Origin: Discostella pseudostelligera
Taxonomy: Eukaryota; Bacillariophyta; Thalassiosirophyceae; Thalassiosirales; Thalassiosiraceae
NCBI GenBank assembly: GCA_036940085.1
Contig: JALLBK010000055.1
Location: forward strand, 1-55,054
DNA: 55,054 nucleotides
Direction: 5' to 3'
Each line of letters begins with the position of its first letter. The stretch's first letter is position 1. The translations under genes and the position numbers were made by a program. Shown piece after piece: positions 1 through 8,911 of the stretch. Under the pieces are notes generated by a model that was not told the DNA's origin, searched no databases, and was given only the letters and a program-made list of their open reading frames with translations.

Positions 1-1156
1 GACTAAAATCAGAAACAATTAATTGTTTTCAGTTCCAATATTAGCTTGTGTGAGGAAGGAGAATGTCGATGAAAAGAAACCATCAGCTAAAATGCTACCA
101 CTATGGGTTAACATCCCATACAAGATTCTGTCATTCATTCATTGAATGGTATTACTATGTGAGTTGTCCGGGTGTGGAATAGAGTCCATTGTTGCAAAAG
201 GCCCAAGTATTGTAAAGGGTTGGAGTCTATGATTGTTTCATTGCTGCTTTGTGCGATGAATATGAATAATAGTCTATCATGATCAATCAGAAAAGGCTCA
301 TACCACAAATGATCATAGTGTTAGTTATGCTGGCACGGTGTCTTGAGTGGAGATGATGGATACTTAGTTGAGATTGCGCAGAACAAAATTTTGTATTCAT
401 ATTGTAGGAACATGTAGGAATGATCCAATGTAGAATTATGGAGAATGATGTGCATTTTAAGAACTTTTATATTTCTTCCATCGTTCATCTTCTATGCTAT
501 TCCGAATGTCCCATTCTTCCAAATAGAATTTGTCATCGCTTATTTCCGAAAGCAACCAATGAATGTATGCCGGTCGTTCTAATTGACCAGCCTCATGGAG
601 TGTTCGAAACTTGGTGTGTGTCGGGAAGTGGGCGGGATCACCATCATATCCTTGAACTTCAGCCTGCATATTGGTATCCAGAGAATAATGGATGATTTGA
701 ATTTGGATATTTCTGCTCTAGTACTACTGCTGACAATGGTGCAATGGATCAAGGTGTCGGGATCGGTACTCATGCACATATGGTGTTAGCGGGGTTTTAG
801 TTCAATGCTTTCCTGTACCATTGTTGGAACAACTGGTGGATGATGGATTCTAAAGTATAGGTAGGCATGGGCACAGAGAGATAGGAGTACCCCTATAACC
901 CTTTAACTGTGAGGAAGACGAGAATAGTCATCAACAATATGCAAAGCCATGGAAGTACCCGCAGCTCCTCCTCTCAAATGTTTCATGCTGTGTCAGAAGT
1001 GAACTCAGTCTCTTGTAGGAGGTAGTATGTGCCTATTGATGTACGCTACTTACGGTATGATAGTATCACCAAGCGGAGAGTGAGTGTCTCGTTATTATTT
1101 TATACAGCTAGTAAATTCTTCAACACAGAAGACTCAAATATGTCATTTGTCATAGG
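1..1156. other. Intergenic start of window, no gene recognised
   Basis: This stretch holds only short overlapping open frames of 60-91 codons on both strands, none with a recognisable domain or a convincing length. It lies downstream of the minus-strand low-complexity gene that ends at 1157, so its right end should carry that gene's 3' untranslated region. I see no tRNA, no clear terminal repeats and no E2F or G-box cluster of the kind found in the other intergenic regions. Confidence 0.5.
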
Positions 1157-3955
1157 CTACTCGTACATCCTCGGCGATTGCATGTACTGCTGTCCATTAT
1201 CCATTCCGAATTGCAGCCGTGGCTGGTTATGCTGCTGCTCCAGGTGTTGTTGTTGCTGTTGGTACGCATAAGCATTTGGACCAAAACTATTTAGGCCCAT
1301 CGATTGTGGAAGCATGTTTTGTCCATCAACGCCGTTGTAATGTTGGGCCATATTCGTATTTGGATAGCCGGTAGTATCATTCACAACATTGTAACCACCA
1401 CTCCCATCCACGCGACCTCGAGCTTCCATTCCTTGACACCCTGTGTGTTGAGTATGACCATATCCACCCACGGCTGGGCTTCCCATTACTGGCACCTGGT
1501 ATTGGCAAGGAGTAACCATTGTCTGGTTATATCGATCAGGCTCCTGTTGCTGCTCCATGCCAGCATATCGATCCCGTTTGTCATCTGCACTCACAACTGA
1601 TAGATTGCTGTTTATTTGGGGCAAACCACCGGATATACTTGGTTGCCCCCCAACTCCGTATCGAGGAAATTCCGGTTGTTTCGCCCATTGACCACCATCG
1701 CCATTGATTGTTTGATAATAGTTACCTTGGGGAGGACTTTTCGCCGTGCTATATCTTTGAGGGCTAAGTGGCGCAGGGGAGTGATTAGTCTGGAACCCAA
1801 CTCCTTGCGGACTATGACTCGAGGGGCTCAAGGGATGGAATCCACCACTGCTTTGGAATGGTGATACGGTTTGCTGTTGCTGCTGATAATTACCTTGCCC
1901 TGGTGGATGCATTGCATGCTGTTGCTGGATATTATGGATTTGCAACTGATCAATACTCCCAGTTAAAGGACGAGCCGTAGTCTCCACGGTGTCTACAACT
2001 GAATCTCTCCAATTTGTTGGTAGATCATCGACTTCAGTATTCACGACGACAGTGATTTCCGGATTGTTCAACGCATCTTCTCTGCCTGTTGGGAAATGAC
2101 ACTGATTAGCTGCATTCGCGACGCCCCAGAGCGGATTATTGACCATTGTATTCCTGAATAAATTCTTCATCTTGGAGGAGATGGAGCCGTCTGTGACAGT
2201 TCCATCTTCTTCGCTTCGTACTTTACTCACGTTTGAGCTCATGACAGATTTGGTGTTTATGCTGATATTATCCTCGGCCTCGGTGACGCTTGCAACGACC
2301 TCTTTATGTTGTGCAGCGGAAGTATTATTCAACTTCGAAAGTGTTTTCTTCTGACCGCTCTTATGAACGTGACTACGTCTGTCCGCTCCCGATACTGTTT
2401 GTTTTGCCAAGGAGGTAGACTTTGCTCTGTTTTTGTCTGCCCAAGACACAGACTTGCTATGCTTCATAATATCGTCGCCTTCCTTCTGGCTCAAACTCGC
2501 ACTTGCACTTTTAGACACGGTGTCGAATGTGTCCACATGAGGCGTGAATTCACGCGCCGCTGTTTTAGAAATCATATCATCTTTCTGGGTGGGCGAGTGA
2601 TAGCCGCGGCCGACAATATCGAATGTGTCTACACGATGCTTGGATGCACGTGCCACTGGTTTAGAAACCATATTGACTTTCTGGGTGGATGAGTGATAGC
2701 CACGGCCGACATAATCACTCTGAATGCTGTCACCGCCGGCCACCATGCTACTGTCCCCAATGCTACTGTCGCTATCCACTGCGCAACAATTTCCGCTGCC
2801 GGTGAAAAAATTCCGACAAGAAAATTGTATCTCATCTTCTTCATAATCAACTTGATTTGAATGCTTACTGGTCTTTTTCTTCTCCTCCTTTGCTCCTTCG
2901 TTTTTGGTACCCACCGGAAACAACGCATCATCCAAAGCATCCAAGAAACTGTCCATGTTGAGAGTATCAAAAATGTCTATTTCGCTGGCAACTGAATCTT
3001 TATCATCAGCCTCCCTCCGATCTTTAATGTAATAGGACGCCCTCGGATGATGCACCCTTTCTGAGCCATAGCTGTCCAAATCATCATACGTGGAAGTATA
3101 AGTAGAATCAGTGACGGTAGTCTCAGAGCTATATTTCGTAACAAGCTGTGGGGCTTCCCCTTCTTTTGCCGCAGTGAAAGCATTTGCGGCCGGTGATGAG
3201 TTACTCGCTATGTCGTCCTGTCGTTCGTCTGCATCGCCGCCATTGGAATGAACAATTTCAGCATTTGCCACGTCCTGATTTTTAGTTGAGGGAACAACCT
3301 CAACCTCGTCGCGGCTGTCCTCGATTGCTAGATTGACCACAGCACCATTTTCGTTGCCATACGCGACCTGTTGTGTCGACTTCTCCTCGATTACGGACTT
3401 CATCTTCTTATCTTTGCCACTCTTCATCTTTTTGCGGAATTTAGAGAGCAGTCCCACCCTTTCTCCGGCGCCGGCGTTCCTAGGAATCAATGGCGGCAAT
3501 CCTCCAGACCTGCTCTTTCTTGCCCCTATCTTCGTCCCCGCCAACGACTGTAGCTGTAGACTAATACTCGCCGTCGATGTGGCGTCATCACCTCTACTTT
3601 CCGAATTCGCGCCGCTGTCGCCACCGGATGTTTCCTCCCCAGCTATTGTCGGCGAACCCTGCATCATCTCCTTGAGCACACTACGAGCAACCTCCCTGGC
3701 AGCGGCAGCTGCATCGGCTTGTGTTCCGCCGTTACATATGACCTCCTTGGCCTTCGCCACTGCCGCCTCGGTGGCCCTGGCGGTGGCTTCATCTGTCGTG
3801 GCACTGACGGGTTTCGCTCCTCCCTCGGCGCTCATTGGCATCGATGGCGATGACGACTTGGGGCTTGCGGCGCCGCTGTTCGTTTTCGATTTTAGTAGCA
3901 TGGCTTGGAGGACGGTCTTTTCTGCAATATTGCTAATTGGGATAGACCCTCTCAT
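1157..3955 (-). CDS. Low-complexity Q/S-rich protein, paralogue of the divergent neighbour
   Basis: I recognise no known domain. The 932-residue product is disordered in character: an Ala/Ser/Glu-rich start, a basic KFRKKMKSGKDKKMKS patch, acidic stretches, and a Gln/Pro/Asn-rich last third. It contains an internal repeat, VGRGYHSSTQKVNMVSK and VGRGYHSPTQKDDMISK, each followed by a VDTFD motif. It is clearly related to the plus-strand gene at 4487. Both carry DDALFPV, a WRDxVxDTVET motif, a SSGxFxPxSPxSHSxQGVG block, and a NLSxVSxDxKRDRYAG block, in the same order. The two genes are transcribed away from each other over about 530 bases. Function unknown; the conserved short blocks in disordered sequence look like docking or phosphorylation motifs (inference). 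Confidence 0.8.
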   Translation of the reverse strand: MRGSIPISNIAEKTVLQAMLLKSKTNSGAASPKSSSPSMPMSAEGGAKPVSATTDEATARATEAAVAKAKEVICNGGTQADAAAAAREVARSVLKEMMQGSPTIAGEETSGGDSGANSESRGDDATSTASISLQLQSLAGTKIGARKSRSGGLPPLIPRNAGAGERVGLLSKFRKKMKSGKDKKMKSVIEEKSTQQVAYGNENGAVVNLAIEDSRDEVEVVPSTKNQDVANAEIVHSNGGDADERQDDIASNSSPAANAFTAAKEGEAPQLVTKYSSETTVTDSTYTSTYDDLDSYGSERVHHPRASYYIKDRREADDKDSVASEIDIFDTLNMDSFLDALDDALFPVGTKNEGAKEEKKKTSKHSNQVDYEEDEIQFSCRNFFTGSGNCCAVDSDSSIGDSSMVAGGDSIQSDYVGRGYHSSTQKVNMVSKPVARASKHRVDTFDIVGRGYHSPTQKDDMISKTAAREFTPHVDTFDTVSKSASASLSQKEGDDIMKHSKSVSWADKNRAKSTSLAKQTVSGADRRSHVHKSGQKKTLSKLNNTSAAQHKEVVASVTEAEDNISINTKSVMSSNVSKVRSEEDGTVTDGSISSKMKNLFRNTMVNNPLWGVANAANQCHFPTGREDALNNPEITVVVNTEVDDLPTNWRDSVVDTVETTARPLTGSIDQLQIHNIQQQHAMHPPGQGNYQQQQQTVSPFQSSGGFHPLSPSSHSPQGVGFQTNHSPAPLSPQRYSTAKSPPQGNYYQTINGDGGQWAKQPEFPRYGVGGQPSISGGLPQINSNLSVVSADDKRDRYAGMEQQQEPDRYNQTMVTPCQYQVPVMGSPAVGGYGHTQHTGCQGMEARGRVDGSGGYNVVNDTTGYPNTNMAQHYNGVDGQNMLPQSMGLNSFGPNAYAYQQQQQHLEQQHNQPRLQFGMDNGQQYMQSPRMYE

Positions 3956-4486
3956 ATCTCAATTGGAAATACTCACCCACCAAGTGGAAAACAATATCAT
4001 CCAATCATGAACAGCATGCAAGGAAAGCAGAGTGTCGGCGAGAAGTTGAATTCGATTTGAGTGCCATAGTAGCCTCGAACGGACGACCGTTGAGCGTTAG
4101 GCAGTGCCTTTCTTCCTTCTTCTTTCTCCTAACCTACGAGTTCCACCGTGACTTTCGCCAATTGCATGTGTTACTCAAGCGAGAGTTAAGTTGTGCGAAA
4201 GGCGGGAAAGTTCCCGCCAAAGCTTTATTCTTCCTCACCCTCTCACAGATTTGGCTTCGCAACCATGACCATTGATGAAGATGACCTCTCACAGATTTGG
4301 CTTAGCAAACATGATGAAGATAACTTGTAGTACCTCCTAGTACTAAATGTTGTAAATAAACACGGGAACAAGAAAGTAGTAGGAGCTAGGCCGCTTCCGC
4401 AAGCCCTTGCCAGGAATAGTAATCTCATTCACAATTCGCACATATGAAATGTGTCGACCAATGAATTGCAACTTTTTTCTGTTAGG
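3956..4486. promoter_or_regulatory. Bidirectional promoter of the paralogue pair, with an E2F-like palindrome
   Basis: The space between the two divergent paralogues holds a perfect inverted repeat at 4201..4218, GGCGGGAA-AG-TTCCCGCC, made of two facing E2F-like boxes. Just beside it is an imperfect direct repeat, CTCTCACAGATTTGGCTT followed by a similar tail, at 4240..4268 and 4286..4314, with a period of 46 bases. The dyad fits a binding site serving both genes. No experimental support can be seen in sequence. Confidence 0.55.
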
Positions 4487-6571
4487 ATGACAATGGCGGC
4501 TAATGGCGAACAAGGCGCCGTCGATGGTGGTGCAGATCCAAGGGTCGGCGGTGGATCGAGTGTTTGGATTACAATGAAGACGGCGAGGAGAAAATTGAAC
4601 ACTGCCAAGAATTCGACAAAGACGAGGGTACCGAATCTTGCCCAGGCAAATGCCAGCGCTGTGACATCCTCTGCATTAGAAGGTCGCGATGATTCCGAAT
4701 CATCCCGTAAGAAACCATGGTCCATCTTTGAAAGAAAGACAAATCGAAAGTCCAAAACACCTGACAGACGCGGTAACTTGAATAAAACTGTCGAAGATCA
4801 AGTCAAACAAGTTCGATTTGACTTTGTGGAGAGAGTTGCAAGCAGCTCAGATAGCGACGATATCATATCATACTATGATGACTCGATATTCGATCCAGAG
4901 GTTGAGACTGGGGCTGGCTGTGAGGGGTGTGCGCTTGAAATGTTGTATCAGCCTGAAAATCTGCCAGGTATTTACAAAGGTGACATGAGCGATATAGTCG
5001 AAAGCATGCCCACGTCACATCGAGAGGTGTATCCAGAATCGATGGTACACGATGCGGGCATCCTAGACGAGTTTCTAGACATGTGCGATTCCAAGGATAG
5101 TGAGTGTGAAAGAGTCAAAGTGGGGATTTCTAATTCTCTCGCATTATTGTGGAAGTCTTACAAATATATGGTAGGAATTTGTGCTTCAATGAACCTCGAC
5201 TGGTGCTTCCCTGACAGTGTCAATTTTGAGCCCAAACGGGCACCAACTAAAGTTCCTGAAACACATCATGTCGAAGGTCGTGATGAAATTGAATCCTCAT
5301 ATGATGATCTTGGTATACCCGCAATTCCGAGCCTGGAGAGTTTAATGGGCGCCGTGGATGATGCGCTGTTTCCAGTGGATACACAAACGAGAGGCGAGCA
5401 AGAGGAGACAGGCAAAAGGAGATCAACTACTTCTAACGAGGGTGCCACCACCACAAACATTCAGAACATGATCAGCTCAAAGTATAACATGGACTCCAGC
5501 GCCAACAAGGATGAATCCGCAACGAGCGCAGTGTTGAAGAACGTCATTCGTACCAATGACCCTAACCATCATTGGCTTTTCAGAATTATGGAACAAGTCA
5601 AGGATAAAGTGAGCGAAAAGATAATTGATAAAGGCTCTCTCGCCAAAGGCAATGCCGGGAAAGTGAGCAAAGCAGATGGATCCGGCTCTTCTACAATGAG
5701 GAACATGAATGCAACCGCCAATCATCTGCTGTTGGGCGGCGCGCCGAAGATAGGAAATTCAGTTGAGCCCTCCGAACGTGTACCGAAAACCGTATTCGCA
5801 TCTGATATCGGACAAAGTGTCAATTCAAGTTGGAGAGACGCTGTTGCAGACACTGTGGAGACAATGCCTCGTTCTGATACGCAGAAAGAGCAAGATATTT
5901 ATCAATCAGGTTATAACCAACGGCAAAAAAACATAGCCCCATACTATCAAAGCAGTGGCCACTTCACTCCAGTGAGCCCCGTAAGTCACTCTTCTCAAGG
6001 AGTTGGCCGCCAATACAATTACGATCCAGGACAACTCAGTCCATACGGCAACAACCCGATGAGCAATCCTACCCATATGGAAATGTTCACAAGAGAGCAG
6101 CAAAATCAGCATCCACCCGTTCCCGTGACGTCAAGACTGCCTTCAGGTGTTCCAACCATCAACAGAAACTTATCGGAGGTGAGCGAAGATGAGAAACGAG
6201 ATCGTTATGCTGGCACGGAACAGCAGCTAACAATGGCCGAGCAATATGATCCGATGTTGGGTGTTCCTGGTCACCAACAATTGGGCTATCCACGGACGAT
6301 GATGGAGAATATCAATGCTTATCACATGATGCATCAGAGGCCACAACACCATCCGCAACCGCACCTGCATGTACAGTACGAACAGTTTGGACGCATCATC
6401 AGTAGACAGCAGCAGTATCAGCAAATGCAAATTCAACAGCAGCAGTATCATCAGATGCAACTACATTCTCCTACTACGATGGAGAATATCAATGCTTATC
6501 ACATGATGCATCAGGGGCAACAACAACATCCACAACCGCACTTGCATGTACAGTATGATCAATCTGGATGA
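4487..6571 (+). CDS. Low-complexity protein, divergent paralogue of the 1157-3955 gene
   Basis: The 694-residue product has no domain I recognise. I start it at the ATG at 4487 (MTMAANGEQ); the frame is open back to a GTG at 4451, but that part follows a TTTTTTCTGTTAG pyrimidine tract and is unlikely to be coding. The middle has a Cys/Glu-rich segment and the DDALFPVD motif, followed by SWRDAVADTVET, a SPVSHSSQGVG block and NLSEVSEDEKRDRYAG, all shared with the minus-strand paralogue. The C-terminus is His/Gln-rich and contains a duplicated unit that begins MENINAYHMMHQ. The second copy is cut by the stop codon, so the carboxy end looks recently shortened. Function unknown. Confidence 0.8.
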   Translation: MTMAANGEQGAVDGGADPRVGGGSSVWITMKTARRKLNTAKNSTKTRVPNLAQANASAVTSSALEGRDDSESSRKKPWSIFERKTNRKSKTPDRRGNLNKTVEDQVKQVRFDFVERVASSSDSDDIISYYDDSIFDPEVETGAGCEGCALEMLYQPENLPGIYKGDMSDIVESMPTSHREVYPESMVHDAGILDEFLDMCDSKDSECERVKVGISNSLALLWKSYKYMVGICASMNLDWCFPDSVNFEPKRAPTKVPETHHVEGRDEIESSYDDLGIPAIPSLESLMGAVDDALFPVDTQTRGEQEETGKRRSTTSNEGATTTNIQNMISSKYNMDSSANKDESATSAVLKNVIRTNDPNHHWLFRIMEQVKDKVSEKIIDKGSLAKGNAGKVSKADGSGSSTMRNMNATANHLLLGGAPKIGNSVEPSERVPKTVFASDIGQSVNSSWRDAVADTVETMPRSDTQKEQDIYQSGYNQRQKNIAPYYQSSGHFTPVSPVSHSSQGVGRQYNYDPGQLSPYGNNPMSNPTHMEMFTREQQNQHPPVPVTSRLPSGVPTINRNLSEVSEDEKRDRYAGTEQQLTMAEQYDPMLGVPGHQQLGYPRTMMENINAYHMMHQRPQHHPQPHLHVQYEQFGRIISRQQQYQQMQIQQQQYHQMQLHSPTTMENINAYHMMHQGQQQHPQPHLHVQYDQSG

Positions 6572-6630
6572 ATCATCAGTGGACAACGGCAATGTCAGCA
6601 AATGCACAGCAGCTATGTCATCAGATTTAA
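6301..6630 (+). repeat. 177-bp in-frame tandem repeat at the 3' end of the paralogue gene
   Basis: Copy one starts at 6301 (GATGGAGAATATCAATGC) and copy two at 6478, a period of 177 bases or 59 codons. Copy two reads as coding until CGC of copy one is replaced by the TGA stop at 6569-6571. The similarity continues past the stop (ATCATCAGT followed by a CAGCAAATGCA-type tract), so the second unit extends into the 3' untranslated region. Confidence 0.8.
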
Positions 6631-6809
6631 TTACAATTGTAAAGTAAACAACTCGACTCTTGGTTCAGCCGACATCAGGACACAACAAAACATTCACGGC
6701 TCACAAAATAATAGACTACCGCAGAGAGAGAGAGCCCTTGCAGCAAAACTTTATGGACACACATACATTCTCTCCATCGTCCAAACATTAGTATCTCTCA
6801 ATAGAGTGC

Positions 6810-8231
6810 TTATTGACTAGATGCCGTGGAATTAGAAGAAAAACCATTCATCAACCCCTTTCCCGGCGAATGCATCTTACTACTCGGACTACGAATCTCC
6901 GACGGCAATGCAAACTCTCCACTCCACATCTTCGGTCCCGTCTCGGAAGCTGAACTCAAGTTGGGTTCATCCATATGTTGATTTTCATGCGCCAATGCAA
7001 TACGGAGTGGACCACGCTTGCTGGAATTCACGGCAATGGTCAATGGAGGACAATTCGATGGCATAAAGTACGACCGGCCAGGACGCATCACGAGACGTTG
7101 TCCATCATCATTGTCGGTATTGCCCGATCCTTCAATGACAATGAAAATGGCAGGCACTGGCAGACGGGGCAATGTTAGGTCTTCACCCGGATTGCAGGTA
7201 ATGACCATCACCTCAAACTCTCCCGTGGGGGGAGTGTATCTCATGATCCGATCATCGCCATACGCCGGCGTCCCCGCATTAATGGTCGGCCCACCCTGGG
7301 AATACGTGAGCATGTTCACGAGATTATCCACATCTTTGAACTTGGGTGTCAGACCCGCCCGGACAACATTGTCGCTGCACGCCATGCATTCGATAATTTC
7401 TCCGGCCACGTAGGCATGTGGTTCATTGGCTGCCATGTAGAAACTCTCCCCGGGAGCGATTAGGAGATAATTGAGTAGGAAGGGTGCCATGGCCCCCGTA
7501 TCTCCAGGGAATTGTTGCGCCAATCGCAAAATGGCACGAGCACACTTTCGTTCCCAGGGTGGTTCTTCATGGGGATGGACATGATCACAACTCTGCTCCT
7601 TTTGCAATCGCTTCAACAATTTCTTAAGTTGTTCCATGGATACATCGGCAGGACAACTCATAAAGCTGTGAAATAGTCCTCGCAATGCCTCCCTTTTATC
7701 CTGTTCGTCCTCGCTGCAGAGAAAGACACGTAGCTTGGCCTCATTCGAAATACATGCAGCAAATTCGGGATGTTTCTTTATCAAGATGGCAATCTCCTCA
7801 ATACGACGAAAGCCACACATGGCCTCGAAGGGAGTTAATGCCACGGCCAATTCAGGCTTGTGATTCTCATCGACGTAATTGGTAGGATCATTGCGATGTA
7901 GGACGCGTGCAAGAGATTTGCAAGGATGGGCCTGGATGCTCAATGCTTTGCCGGCGGATAGTACCTTGAAGAGGAAGGGCAAATGTCCGCCAACAGTTTG
8001 TTCCAACGTTATACCGTCGCGAATGGTCGAGGGGCCAGAGGGATGGGTGCCAAGCCATAATTCCGCATATGGTTCGTCAGGGTCGACTTCGTCAATGACT
8101 CCACTTTCGAGGGCGAAGCGGGCTACGCGACTGTCGAGACCGCGAATGCCCCAGGCGTAGTCTTTGATGACGGGGCGAAGGGGCAGGATGTTGCTTTTGG
8201 AGTCGGTGGAGTAGGTAGTTTGGGAGGCCAT
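6810..8231 (-). CDS. PMI: Mannose-6-phosphate isomerase, type I (zinc enzyme)
   Basis: Interconverts mannose-6-phosphate and fructose-6-phosphate, supplying mannose for GDP-mannose, glycoproteins and cell-wall polysaccharide. The 473-residue length fits type I enzymes. The zinc ligands are visible: Gln100 and His102 in SIQAHP, Glu127 in NHKPELAVAL, and His272 in NEPHAY. The catalytic arginine motif NVVRAGLTPK is at 289-297 (Arg291). The N-terminal signature PVIKDYAWG is also typical. There is no signal peptide, so a cytosolic location is expected. The last 40 or so residues are Ser-rich and look unconserved. It is divergent with the LRR gene and shares with it a promoter that has an E2F-like box at 8427. 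No intron is needed. Confidence 0.93.
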   Translation of the reverse strand: MASQTTYSTDSKSNILPLRPVIKDYAWGIRGLDSRVARFALESGVIDEVDPDEPYAELWLGTHPSGPSTIRDGITLEQTVGGHLPFLFKVLSAGKALSIQAHPCKSLARVLHRNDPTNYVDENHKPELAVALTPFEAMCGFRRIEEIAILIKKHPEFAACISNEAKLRVFLCSEDEQDKREALRGLFHSFMSCPADVSMEQLKKLLKRLQKEQSCDHVHPHEEPPWERKCARAILRLAQQFPGDTGAMAPFLLNYLLIAPGESFYMAANEPHAYVAGEIIECMACSDNVVRAGLTPKFKDVDNLVNMLTYSQGGPTINAGTPAYGDDRIMRYTPPTGEFEVMVITCNPGEDLTLPRLPVPAIFIVIEGSGNTDNDDGQRLVMRPGRSYFMPSNCPPLTIAVNSSKRGPLRIALAHENQHMDEPNLSSASETGPKMWSGEFALPSEIRSPSSKMHSPGKGLMNGFSSNSTASSQ

Positions 8232-8911
8232 GGTTGATTAGTTGCGAAGTGGCTGATCAATTATTAGGAGTATTAATATTAATTCATTCATTTACGAACC
8301 TTTTCATTTCATTTTTTCGTTGGTCGGTGCAGCCACCATGGTTGTTGAGTATCGAGAAAGCGGAAAGAAGATTGAGAAAGAGGAAAGCAAGAGGAAAGCA
8401 AGAGGAAAGCAAATCGAGAAAGACCCTTCCCGCCAAATTTTGTATACGTTGGAGCTCATACTCTACGAGTTGGCACCCATTTTGCCTTTCTCAAATCTAC
8501 GTACGAGCTGGTACATTGGCACAGATTAGTGTTCAGTCAAAAATTAAAGTTCGATCTGATAGTTTGATAATAGGAAAACTATATATGGGAAGAAGCGTCT
8601 TTTTCAGCGCTTTCCAACAAGCTATCAAACGTCCAAATTGAGTTAGTGTAGCCCTTAATCCAAAAATTTAAATATTTTTCACGAGTTTTTCGGAACAGAG
8701 GGAGTACTTTCTAATACTAATTCTAATTCTAATTCTATCCAGATCGGGCACAATTCGGACACATTGTCAACCCCCGGTTTTGGCCCCCAAAAATCCAAAT
8801 CTTCCCCCCGAATCCGTATTTCAAATCGAGTGCACCATGGCCTTTGCACCCCTCCGCCGCTGTTGACATACCTAGTTTTCCCTATCAACGAATCCAATTC
8901 CAAATCTCACC
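8232..8911. promoter_or_regulatory. Divergent promoter between PMI and the LRR gene
   Basis: The region carries one clear E2F-like box, TTCCCGCCAAATTTT, at 8427. A purine-rich AGAGGAAAGCAAG repeat lies at about 8380-8412 and a short ATTCTA repeat near 8710-8737. No gene is supported here. A C-rich patch at 8768-8815 precedes the LRR start. Confidence 0.4.

Noticed and set aside
457..669. A 70-codon minus-strand frame, with a TGTTGGAACAACTGG sequence at about 821 that resembles the start of a copia-type LTR
   Set aside because: No polypurine tract, no matching second repeat and no retroelement protein motif can be seen in the window.
4451..4486. Extension of the paralogue gene upstream to a GTG at 4451
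   Set aside because: Non-ATG start, followed by a pyrimidine tract and TTAG that look like an intron end or untranslated sequence; ATG at 4487 is preferred.
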